Positions 9,682-18,302 of a stretch of DNA of 64,000 nucleotides are shown piece by piece. The position numbers and the translations under genes were made by a program. Within the stretch, counting starts at the first letter, position 1; each line of letters starts with the position of its first letter. The notes below the pieces were generated by a model. The model searched no databases. It was not told the origin of the DNA and saw only the letters and a program-made list of their open reading frames with translations. The DNA lies in assembly GCA_024280995.1 (NCBI GenBank), contig JAMXLM010000005.1, positions 1-64,000 of the forward strand, read 5' to 3'. The DNA comes from Candidatus Dormiibacterota bacterium. GTDB lineage: Bacteria > Chloroflexota > Dormibacteria > Dormibacterales > Dormibacteraceae.

Positions 9682-10466
9682 ACGCGAGAGGCGATGGCCA
9701 GGAGCGACGTGCCCGCGGGCAGGCGCCACCGGCTGCGAATGAAACGGACCTCGGGTGCGAGCATCAGACCGAGTCCCGCGCCGATGGCGGGCCGCACCCG
9801 GAGGTCGGCCTGCACGAGCTCGGCCGGGTCGACCTCCTGTGCACGGCCTCGCCGCCCGGTCAATCGCCTTCCGGCCCACAGGACCGGCGTGAGCGCGGTC
9901 ATGAAAGGGGTCATGTACTCGACGCGGTACCCGGTCTCGGCAAGCTTGGTGTGAAGGTCGCCGAACCTGTATCTCCTCCGATGATGCGCGGCGACGTCGA
10001 AATAGCTCCACAGGCGCGGGTCTGCCGGCACCGTGAGCAGCAGGAATCCCTTCGGCCTCAGCAGGCCGCCGAGCTGCGCGAGGACGTGCTGGTCGTCGTC
10101 GACGTGCTCGATGACGTCGAATGCGCCGATGACGTCGAACTGAACGCCAAACGGCGGGTGGCCCGCGTCACCGACGACCAGGCCAGCCTGCGGGGTTCGG
10201 AGCTTCGCGTACCTCAGCCCCTCGGACTCATAGTCCATGCCGAAAAGGCGCCCCTGGGGGACCACCTCTTGAAGTGCGCGGAGGACATTGCCGGTTCCGC
10301 AGCCGACCTCGAGCACCCGGTAGCCGGCTTCGAGGCGCGGCCTGACGAGCTCGAACGCCGCGACGATCGCGCGGTTGCGGGCCTGGAACCAGAAATGCCG
10401 GTCCTCGACCTCGGCCAGCTTCTCGTAGAGCCCTGGGTCGTAGACGCGGCTGGGCTCGGGGTCCAT
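9678..10466 (-). CDS. class I SAM-dependent methyltransferase
   Basis: GYRVLEVGCGTGNVLRALQEV ... FDVIGAFDVIEHVDDDQHVLAQLGGLLRPKGFLLLTVPA. Confidence 0.85.
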   Translation of the reverse strand: MDPEPSRVYDPGLYEKLAEVEDRHFWFQARNRAIVAAFELVRPRLEAGYRVLEVGCGTGNVLRALQEVVPQGRLFGMDYESEGLRYAKLRTPQAGLVVGDAGHPPFGVQFDVIGAFDVIEHVDDDQHVLAQLGGLLRPKGFLLLTVPADPRLWSYFDVAAHHRRRYRFGDLHTKLAETGYRVEYMTPFMTALTPVLWAGRRLTGRRGRAQEVDPAELVQADLRVRPAIGAGLGLMLAPEVRFIRSRWRLPAGTSLLAIASRV

Positions 10467-10480
10467 TCGGACTTTCGCGG

Positions 10481-11674
10481 TTACACCTCGAAATCGACGA
10501 TCTGCTCGATGACCCGGTCCTGTTCGTCAGCCGTGAGCGTGGTGAAGAACGGCAGCCTCAACAGCCGGTCGCTCAGGTCCTCGGTCACCGGACACTGTCC
10601 TTCGCGCCCACCGAAACGGCGGCCGACCTCGGACAGGTGGAGCGGCAGGTAGTGAAAGACGCTTAGGATCCCGGCGATCTTCAGCGCATCGATGAGGCGC
10701 GTGCGCGATTCGAGCGACGGCATCAGCAGATAGAACATGTGATACGTCTGCTCGCGGTCCGCGGGGATCACCGGCAGCTGCACGCCGGACCGCCTCGCCC
10801 AGCTCTCGAGGCCCGAGTCGTAGCGCTCCCAGATCGCCTGACGCCGGCTCTGGATCTCGTCCTTCAGCTCGAGCTGCGCAAGCAGCACCGCGGCCAGGAG
10901 GTCCGAAGGCAGGTAGCTCGAGCCCACGTCGGTCCACGTGTACTTGTCGACGAGCCCTCTGAAGAACCGGCTTCTGTTTGTCCCCTTCTCGCGGATGATC
11001 TCCGCGCGTTCGACCAAGCTCTCGTCGTTGACGATGAGCGCGCCGCCCTCGCCGCAGCTGAAGTTCTTCGTCTCGTGGAAGCTGAGCGTCGACATCTTCC
11101 CGAAGGTGCCGAGCAGTTTGCCCCGGTACTTCCCGAAGAGACCGTGCGCGTTGTCCTCGACGATCGCGACACCGTGTCGATGGGCGATCGTCATGATCTG
11201 GTCCATCTCGCATCCGACGCCCGCGTAATGCACCGGGACGGCCGCGCGCGTGCGGGCGGTGATGGCCCGCTCGAAAAGTCGCTCGTCGAAGTTCATCGTG
11301 TCCGGACGGACGTCGATGAACACGGGGCGCGCACCGCGAAGCACGAACGCGTTCGCGGTCGACACGAACGTGTAGGCGGGGAGGATCACCTCGTCACCCG
11401 GTTGAATGTCGAGAAGAAGCGCCGTCATCTCGAGAGCGTGAGTGCACGACGTCGTGATCAGCGCCTTCGCAACTCCGAGCTGGGACTCGAAGAACGAGTG
11501 GCAGGCTTTGCTGAATGGGCCGTCGCCCGAGATATGTCCGCCTTCGAGCGCCTGGGCCATGTATTCCTTCTCGCGACCGAGGAAGCTCGGGCGGTTGAAC
11601 GGAATCGGAAACTGGCTTGCGATTAGAGGCGGTTGGGTTCTGCCTCGAGTGGTGGTCACTGACGCATTTTGCAT
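10481..11674 (-). CDS. DegT/DnrJ/EryC1/StrS-family aminotransferase (dTDP-4-amino-4,6-dideoxygalactose transaminase-like)
   Basis: IPFNRPSFLGREKEYMAQALEGGHISGDGPFSKACHSFFESQLG ... LTTSCTHALEMTALLLDIQPGDEVILPAYTFVSTANAFVLRGARPVFIDV ... LSFHETKNFSCGEGGALIVND; WecE-like. Confidence 0.85.
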   Translation of the reverse strand: MQNASVTTTRGRTQPPLIASQFPIPFNRPSFLGREKEYMAQALEGGHISGDGPFSKACHSFFESQLGVAKALITTSCTHALEMTALLLDIQPGDEVILPAYTFVSTANAFVLRGARPVFIDVRPDTMNFDERLFERAITARTRAAVPVHYAGVGCEMDQIMTIAHRHGVAIVEDNAHGLFGKYRGKLLGTFGKMSTLSFHETKNFSCGEGGALIVNDESLVERAEIIREKGTNRSRFFRGLVDKYTWTDVGSSYLPSDLLAAVLLAQLELKDEIQSRRQAIWERYDSGLESWARRSGVQLPVIPADREQTYHMFYLLMPSLESRTRLIDALKIAGILSVFHYLPLHLSEVGRRFGGREGQCPVTEDLSDRLLRLPFFTTLTADEQDRVIEQIVDFEV

Positions 11675-11700
11675 GATCGATCTCGACTCTATGCGATAGG

Positions 11701-13413
11701 GTGATTGCCCGAGCGATGGCGAGTCATCAGTCGGTCACAGGTCAGACCAAGCCCGCCGCGATCGAAATGACAGCCGAACGCGCTCGGCTGCTCGCCGCTC
11801 TCTGGCGAGGCGAGACGCCGGTCGTGCTCGTGGCGCTGCTCGCGCACGGCGGGCTGCTCCTGAACCAGGGCATCTACTGGGATGACTGGATCGTCTACAC
11901 GCAAATCAAAAGCGGCGCCTGGGCCAACCTGACCAGCCTCGCAGACCAGCTGGGCGGCATTCCCACATACCTATACATATGGGTCGTCGCCGCCGCGCTC
12001 CCGCCCGAAGGTGTCGGCTACAAGTTCCTCGCGTTCGCGCTGATCATCGCGTCAGGGCTTGTGCTTCTCGCCATCTGCCGGCGGATGGGCTTCCTGACCC
12101 CGGCGGAATCGGTCCTGGTCACCTGCCTTGCGGTCGCGTATCCCGCGGACCACACGCACGTCCTGCTCATCACGGTGCCCTATCTCGTCTACTGGTTTTC
12201 GTTTCTCCTCGGCGTCCTGCTGATGTTTCAGTTCGAGAACGCGCACGGAGTCCGGAGATGGGTCTATCGGATCGGAGCGCTCGTCCTCCTTTTCTTCGGC
12301 TTTGGCTTGAACTCTCTGCTGGCTTTCTATTTCGGCGTGCTCGCCCTCGGCCTGTTCTACGTCATGCGCCGTCGCCCCGGCATCACAGCGCGAGACCTCG
12401 TGATCGACGTGGCGCCGAAGCGCCTCGACTTCATCCTTCTTCCGTTCGTCTTCTGGCTGATCTATCGGATCTTCTTCCCGCCGAACGGGATCTACAGCTA
12501 CTACCACCAGTTCGTCATCGACCTCCCGACGCTGCAGTTCGGAGTCGGCGGTTTCCTGCAGGCGGGCCTGCTCGACCAGCTGCGGGACAGCCTGCTGGCC
12601 CTCATCGGGCTGCCGTTGCTCTGGCTCGTGCTCGTGGTCGCCGTCTACCGCTTCTGGCCGAGCTCGTGGGCGGAGACAGGGTCGCGTGCCCGCGCCGGCG
12701 CGATCCTCGCTTTCGGCTTCGCGTTCCTCGTTCTCGCCGTCGTTCCTTATATCGTTGTCGGACTGGCGCCGTCCGCGGAAGGCTGGAGCAGCCGCCACAC
12801 CATTCTCCTGGGCGTCCCGGTCGCGCTCATCGTCGTCTCGTCCGCGCGCCTGCTCTTCGCGCCTTCGAAGGGACAGCTGAGCGCGGTCGGAGCAGCTGTG
12901 ATCGTGAGCCTGCTTGCCGGGTTCGTACTGGATGCCGCGCAGGGCTACATCGGCTGGGAGGCGCGGTGGCTTACCGATTCTTCTTTCGTCGCGAACCTCG
13001 CGGCCGATCCCGCGGCAGGCAAGTATTCGGTCTACTGGATCCGCGATGACGATCGGCTGGGCGGCGAGCCCTCGTATCGCTTCTACGAGTGGTCGGCGCT
13101 GCTCACTCGCGCGTACGGGGGCCAGACGCGCGTCGGGGTCGATGCGACCACGCCCGATCCGGCCTTCCTCGACGCCAACGCGCAGTACTTCAACTCGAGC
13201 TACGGCCTGGCCGGCCTCGATCCCTCAGGTTGCGAGGCCGTGGTGACGATCACGCGTGGGCCGACGGCCGGCTCCCAGCTGGGCATGGTCGCCCACTACT
13301 TCATCTACAGCCTCACCGATCCCGCCTACCGAGGCCGCTGGCTGGCCGGCCTGACGGCGGTCAGCGTGCAGGCGGTCGACTCACCGCGCGCGACGAGCTG
13401 CCCGGCGCGTTAG
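11701..13413 (+). CDS. polytopic membrane protein, possibly glycan-related
   Basis: 570 aa, many hydrophobic segments; adjacent to the sugar aminotransferase and methyltransferases. Confidence 0.7.
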   Translation: MIARAMASHQSVTGQTKPAAIEMTAERARLLAALWRGETPVVLVALLAHGGLLLNQGIYWDDWIVYTQIKSGAWANLTSLADQLGGIPTYLYIWVVAAALPPEGVGYKFLAFALIIASGLVLLAICRRMGFLTPAESVLVTCLAVAYPADHTHVLLITVPYLVYWFSFLLGVLLMFQFENAHGVRRWVYRIGALVLLFFGFGLNSLLAFYFGVLALGLFYVMRRRPGITARDLVIDVAPKRLDFILLPFVFWLIYRIFFPPNGIYSYYHQFVIDLPTLQFGVGGFLQAGLLDQLRDSLLALIGLPLLWLVLVVAVYRFWPSSWAETGSRARAGAILAFGFAFLVLAVVPYIVVGLAPSAEGWSSRHTILLGVPVALIVVSSARLLFAPSKGQLSAVGAAVIVSLLAGFVLDAAQGYIGWEARWLTDSSFVANLAADPAAGKYSVYWIRDDDRLGGEPSYRFYEWSALLTRAYGGQTRVGVDATTPDPAFLDANAQYFNSSYGLAGLDPSGCEAVVTITRGPTAGSQLGMVAHYFIYSLTDPAYRGRWLAGLTAVSVQAVDSPRATSCPAR

Positions 13414-14570
13414 ACGAGCTTGTAGACAGTGTACTGGCTCGTGTCGTAAGCGGTCCCTGATCCCGTCTGTCGAGCCCAGACGACCACGTAGTAGCTCCCC
13501 GCTGCCAGGCCGCTGGTGCTCCAGGCAAACGTTCCATTTGTGGTGTAGGCGATCTGCCTCCATTGACCACCCGACACCGGCTTGTACCAGAGGGAGTACT
13601 CGGGGGCAGGGCAGCCGCTGGCGCTGCTGCTCACGGTGACGGTGGTCCCACGTGGCGCCGACCCTGACGGGGAAGTGCCCAACGACACGGATGAGCAGCC
13701 ATCGAGTGTGTACTGGCCACCCGAGAACGCGTCATACCCGGCTGGTGTGCCGGAGCCCGGCTGGCGCGCCCACATCACGACCTGGTAGTTGCCGGGAACG
13801 AAGCCGGCGGTGTTCCAGCTGAAGGTCGAGGTCGAGCTGTACCTCTGGGCCACCGTCCAGACCCCGCCCGGGCGGCGCGTCCAGAACTCGTACTCTGCGT
13901 TGGGACAGCCGCCGCTGGACGAGCCGGTGAAGCCGATCGTGGCGCCGACGGTCAGAAAGCCGGGACTTGGCGAGAGCGAGGCGGACGTGCAGCTCGTGAT
14001 CGAGTACGGCCCGCCGCCGCCCTGGTCGTATTGGTTCCCGGACCCGCGCTGACGGATCCAGACCGCCAGGTTGTAGGTGCCCGGAATCCATCCCGCCGTG
14101 TTCCAGGTCCAGGTCGAGGTCGAGCTGTACGACTGAACGACGCGCCACTTACCGGATGGCGGCTGCAGCCAGAACTGGTACTGCGGCGCGGGGCAGCCGG
14201 TGGTGGTGCCCGTGAACGTGTAGGACGAACCGACCGGCTGGGGCGAAGCGAGGCTCGCGTTCAGACCGACGGTTGCGCATCCGTTGAAGGTCAGCTGTGT
14301 CGTCGCGAACGTGTCGTACGCATTGACGTCGCCGCCGTTGTTCTTGACCCAGACGACGACGTTGTACGTGCCGGGAATCAAGCCGTTGGTGTTCCAGCTC
14401 CAACCCGACGTCGAGCTGTAGCCACGGACCTCATCCCACACTCCGCTCGGGGACTGCACCCAGTAGGCGTAGATCGGCGAGGGGCAGCCGGATGTCGCGC
14501 TCGAGAACGACACCGTCCCGCCTACCGCGAGCGGCGAGGTGACGCTGCTCGACAGCGTCGGGACGGCGCA
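13410..14570 (-). repeat. four tandem ~95-aa two-cysteine domains
   Basis: Domains start CAVPTLSSS, CATVGLNAS, CTSASLSPS, CSSVSLGTS. Confidence 0.85.
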
Positions 14571-15860
14571 GCCGCCGAACTTGCCGTGCAGCAGCTGCCA
14601 GAGCTCCGGTGAGTTGCCTCCATAGTCGAGGGTGAATATGCCGATGCCGCGGAGGTTCATGTTGTTCGCCAGGTCGTACTTGGCACCCAGCGAGGTCGTG
14701 TCATCCCAGACCTCTTCGCGCCAGCAGCCGTTGTTCTTGCTGTACCACGTCGCGTACGCGTCTTCGTGCGTGAACGGGTCGCGGCCCAACGCGTAGTTGT
14801 AGGCGTCGTAGTAGGTCGGCATCGCGACCGAGTCGACGTATCGGGGCACGGTCCATCGCGCCGCGTTTGGATCGGTCGGTGGCACGGCGTTCGGGCCGGG
14901 TCTGCTGGCGCCGGGGACGCAGGCGGTGTAGCCGTAGTACGGCACGCCAAGGATCACCTTCGAAGCGGGCACGAGGCCGAGATACCCGGTGACCGAGTTG
15001 GTGTCGTTGTAGTAGTACGAGTTCAGCGGTCCGACCGGGCTGAAGCAGTACGTCGCGCAGACCAGCGGCTCGAAGTGGTAGTTGCTGCTGTCGGAGTCGT
15101 AGTCCATCAGGAAGAAAGAATCGACGTACGGGTTGAGGCCCTTGATGTCGAAGTAGCCGCCCTGATAGCTCGCGTTGTAGGTAGCGATCGAGATGTAGGC
15201 CGAGGGCATCGCCGAGCGAAGCGACGCCATCATGCTGTCGAGCATCTGGTGCTGGTAGAGGCCGCCGGGACAGAGCTGGTCGCTGCCCTCGTAGTCGATG
15301 TTCACGCCGTCCGCGTTCTTGGCCCTGACCTCGCTCACGATGTCGCCGATCGTGTGGTTGGCCTGCGCCGTCGAGAGGCCCTGGCACATCCCGGTGTTGA
15401 CGCTGCCGCCGTGGGTCGACGTGAAATCGTGGAGCAGGATGCTCGGGACGACCTTGACACCTGCCGCATGAGCGGCGCTCACGAGGTTCGTCAGGTTGGT
15501 GGAATTCCATGAGTTCCAGCTCGAGTCGAACGCGAACGATCCGTCACCGGCGTTCACGTGCAGGCCGAAAAAGGCGATGGTCGTCAGGCTGTTGAAGTCC
15601 CAGCCCGGATAGCCGACTGTCGCATCGGCGATGTTGGCGGCGTTCACGTAACCAAACACCTCGCGTCTCGGCTTGGTGAAAGTTGCGCTCTTGAGCGTGG
15701 TGGATTGAACTCGACCCTGGACGGCGTGCTGCGTCGCGGCTACGGTCGATCGTGGCGCGCTGTCAGCGGCGTGTCCACCGATCGAGGTAGCCGGCAGCGT
15801 CAGTGCGACGGTCGTGAGGGCGACCGCCATCCGGAGGCTGGCACGATGTTGGCGGGGCAT
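13410..15860 (-). CDS. secreted GH18-family (chitinase-like) protein with four C-terminal repeat domains
   Basis: 816 aa; signal peptide; DGVNIDYEG (DxxxDxE variant), LMDYDSDSSNYHF, ILGVPYYGY, GIGIFTLDYGG; four terminal repeats. Confidence 0.85.
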   Translation of the reverse strand: MPRQHRASLRMAVALTTVALTLPATSIGGHAADSAPRSTVAATQHAVQGRVQSTTLKSATFTKPRREVFGYVNAANIADATVGYPGWDFNSLTTIAFFGLHVNAGDGSFAFDSSWNSWNSTNLTNLVSAAHAAGVKVVPSILLHDFTSTHGGSVNTGMCQGLSTAQANHTIGDIVSEVRAKNADGVNIDYEGSDQLCPGGLYQHQMLDSMMASLRSAMPSAYISIATYNASYQGGYFDIKGLNPYVDSFFLMDYDSDSSNYHFEPLVCATYCFSPVGPLNSYYYNDTNSVTGYLGLVPASKVILGVPYYGYTACVPGASRPGPNAVPPTDPNAARWTVPRYVDSVAMPTYYDAYNYALGRDPFTHEDAYATWYSKNNGCWREEVWDDTTSLGAKYDLANNMNLRGIGIFTLDYGGNSPELWQLLHGKFGGCAVPTLSSSVTSPLAVGGTVSFSSATSGCPSPIYAYWVQSPSGVWDEVRGYSSTSGWSWNTNGLIPGTYNVVVWVKNNGGDVNAYDTFATTQLTFNGCATVGLNASLASPQPVGSSYTFTGTTTGCPAPQYQFWLQPPSGKWRVVQSYSSTSTWTWNTAGWIPGTYNLAVWIRQRGSGNQYDQGGGGPYSITSCTSASLSPSPGFLTVGATIGFTGSSSGGCPNAEYEFWTRRPGGVWTVAQRYSSTSTFSWNTAGFVPGNYQVVMWARQPGSGTPAGYDAFSGGQYTLDGCSSVSLGTSPSGSAPRGTTVTVSSSASGCPAPEYSLWYKPVSGGQWRQIAYTTNGTFAWSTSGLAAGSYYVVVWARQTGSGTAYDTSQYTVYKLV

Positions 15861-15909
15861 GGGCGGGATTGAGAGACCAGCACTTTATGTTTCGGTACCC
15901 GGGCTAGTC

Positions 15910-15931
15910 AACCCCGAGCACGGTCGGGGTT
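15910..15931. terminator. hairpin between the 15945 gene and the GH18 gene
   Basis: AACCCCGA (15910-15917) - gcacgg - TCGGGGTT (15924-15931), perfect 8-bp stem. Confidence 0.5.
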
Positions 15932-15944
15932 TGTAAAGACGAAC

Positions 15945-16496
15945 TCAGGAGCCGGTCGAGGCTGCCGAGCTCCATGCATCCCGAACCATCAGCCAGCTCA
16001 GGAGCAGCATGAACAGGCCAAGCGCCGCGAGCGCCACCGCGGCTTCGAGAAGTGTCGTGGTCGGCCTCTGCGAAGGGATGTCGAACGTGAACGCCCCCGC
16101 GAGGCGGGTGATGCGGCCGTTGTAGACCTCGACCGTCGCGGTGCCGCCCTGGCTGATCGTCCCGGCGGCGGGGGCGCCGTCCACCGGAAAGCTGGTGTTG
16201 AAGGTGCGCCCTTGAATCGAATCGAACGCGATCACGACCTGCTCGCGGTCGAGCTGGTAGACGTTCACGACCGTGGCCGTGCCGACGTAGCGACACGGAT
16301 TCGACACCGCGTCGGACAGCCCACACGAAGGTGCGGACTCGAAGCGGGAGAGACTCGCGCTGTTGCGCACGTAGCTGACGACGAACAGGACCGCGGCGAT
16401 CAGCACCGCGATGCTGAATGCGGCCGCGGCGATCGCCTTGATCTTTTTGTAGCGTGGCGCCAACCCCCTTCGCGCTCCCAGGACAGTGACGCCCAC
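15945..16496 (-). CDS. two-TM membrane protein of unknown function (DUF3592-like)
   Basis: 183 aa; TM segments near both termini around a small beta-rich domain. Confidence 0.6.
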   Translation of the reverse strand: MGVTVLGARRGLAPRYKKIKAIAAAAFSIAVLIAAVLFVVSYVRNSASLSRFESAPSCGLSDAVSNPCRYVGTATVVNVYQLDREQVVIAFDSIQGRTFNTSFPVDGAPAAGTISQGGTATVEVYNGRITRLAGAFTFDIPSQRPTTTLLEAAVALAALGLFMLLLSWLMVRDAWSSAASTGS

Positions 16497-16542
16497 GGAC
16501 GGCGATGGTAGCGAAGCCGGGGAACGCTAAGCTACCTACCCG

Positions 16543-18210
16543 GTGAGCTCGCGCGACCTCCCGAGTCGAGCGCTGTATCAAGGACGCGATCGCGCGGCGG
16601 CGCGCTCGTTCCTCCACGCGATCGGTCTCACCACCGAAGACATCGGTAAGCCTTTCGTCGGCGTCTCCAACTGCTGGACCGAGACGATGCCCTGCAACTT
16701 CGGCCTGCGCGACCTCGCCGTGCCGCTCAAGCGCGGCATCAAGGCAGCCGGCGCAAACCCGATGGAGTTCAACACGATCGCGATCTCCGACGGCATCACG
16801 ATGGGCACCGAGGGGATGAAGACCTCGCTTGTGAGCCGTGAGGTCATCGCCGACTCCATCGAGCTCGTGGCGCGCGGCCACATGTTCGACGCGCTGGTCA
16901 CCATCTGCGCTTGCGACAAGACGATCCCGGGCTCGGCGATCGCCCTGGCGCGTGTCGACAGGCCCGGCTTCCTTCTGTACGGCGGGTCGATCATGGCCGG
17001 CATCTGGCGAGGCCGGCAGGTTGCGGTCGGTGACGTCTACGAGGCGATCGGCGCCGCCGCGGCGGGCAAGATCACCGACGCCGACCTCGCGGAGCTGGAG
17101 GCTGTGGCGTGCCCCGGCCCCGGCGCGTGCGGCGGTCAGTACACGGCCAACACGATGTCGATGGTGATGGAGGTCATCGGCCTGTCGCCAGTCGGCTTCA
17201 ACTCGATCCCGCAGATGGACCCGGAAAAGCACCGCGCGGCCGAACGAGTCGGCGCCCTTGCGCTCGACGTCCTCGAACACGACCGGCGACCGTCGCAGGT
17301 CCTCGCCCGCCGCAACTTCGACAACGCGATCGCGGCCGTTGCCGCGAGCGGCGGGTCCACCAACGCGGTCCTCCATCTGCTCGCGCTGGCGCGCGAAGTC
17401 GGTGTCGACCTCGCCATCGACGAGATCGACCGCATCAGCCGGCGCACGCCGCTGCTGTGCGACCTGAAACCCGGCGGCCGGTTCGCCGCGGTGGAGCTCC
17501 ACAAGGCCGGCGGCATCGCGCTGCTGACCAAGCGCCTGATCGAAGGCGGCTATGTCGACGGCGACGCGATGACCGTCACCGGCCGCAGCCTTGGCGAAGA
17601 GAGCGAGGCGGTCAAGGAGACGCAGGGCCAGGAGGTCGTCGCCCCGCTCGCCAGGCCGCTGCGATCCGAGGGCGGTCTCGTCATCCTCAAAGGCAACCTC
17701 GCGCCCGACGGGGCGGTCACGAAGATCACCCAGCACACGCCGACCACACACCGGGGACCTGCGCGGGTGTTCAACCGCGAAGAGGACGCGTTCGCCGCCG
17801 TCTACGCCGGCCGAATCAAGGCGGGCGACACGGTGGTCATCCGCTACGAGGGCCCGAAGGGCGGCCCGGGGATGCGAGAGATGCTCCAGGTCACGGCCGC
17901 GATCGTCGGCGAGGGTCTTGGCGACTCCGTCGCGATGGTCACGGACGGACGCTTCTCGGGCGCCACGCGCGGACTGATGCTCGGCCACGTCGCGCCCGAA
18001 GCCGCGGTTGGTGGACCGCTGGCGGCCCTGCGTGACGGGGACATCGTGTCGATCGACGTCGACGCCCGGACGCTGGCGGTCGAGGACGTGGACATCGCGG
18101 CCCGGCTCGCGGACTGGTCTCCGCCCGAGCCGCACTATCGCCGCGGGGTGCTCGCTCGCTACGCGATGCTGGTCGGCTCGGCTTCCGAAGGGGCGATGCT
18201 CAAGCCCTAG
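16543..18210 (+). CDS. ilvD: dihydroxy-acid dehydratase
   Basis: 555 aa, GTG start; FVGVSNCWTETMPCNFGL, CACDKTIPGSAIALARV, ACPGPGACGGQYTANTMSM, MVTDGRFSGATRGLMLGHVAPEA. Confidence 0.95.
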   Translation: MSSRDLPSRALYQGRDRAAARSFLHAIGLTTEDIGKPFVGVSNCWTETMPCNFGLRDLAVPLKRGIKAAGANPMEFNTIAISDGITMGTEGMKTSLVSREVIADSIELVARGHMFDALVTICACDKTIPGSAIALARVDRPGFLLYGGSIMAGIWRGRQVAVGDVYEAIGAAAAGKITDADLAELEAVACPGPGACGGQYTANTMSMVMEVIGLSPVGFNSIPQMDPEKHRAAERVGALALDVLEHDRRPSQVLARRNFDNAIAAVAASGGSTNAVLHLLALAREVGVDLAIDEIDRISRRTPLLCDLKPGGRFAAVELHKAGGIALLTKRLIEGGYVDGDAMTVTGRSLGEESEAVKETQGQEVVAPLARPLRSEGGLVILKGNLAPDGAVTKITQHTPTTHRGPARVFNREEDAFAAVYAGRIKAGDTVVIRYEGPKGGPGMREMLQVTAAIVGEGLGDSVAMVTDGRFSGATRGLMLGHVAPEAAVGGPLAALRDGDIVSIDVDARTLAVEDVDIAARLADWSPPEPHYRRGVLARYAMLVGSASEGAMLKP

Positions 18211-18302
18211 ACGGTCCACCCCGGCGCGTTAAGCGCAGATCGAACAGATTCTTTACATCTACTGGGAGCAATGCGGCCAGTAGTTATCCACAATGGACCG
18301 CA

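Noticed and set aside
15904-18219. 771-aa minus-strand ORF opposite ilvD
   Set aside because: Antisense shadow ORF of a high-GC gene; ilvD on the plus strand is unambiguous and the antisense translation is Arg/His/Asp-rich low complexity.
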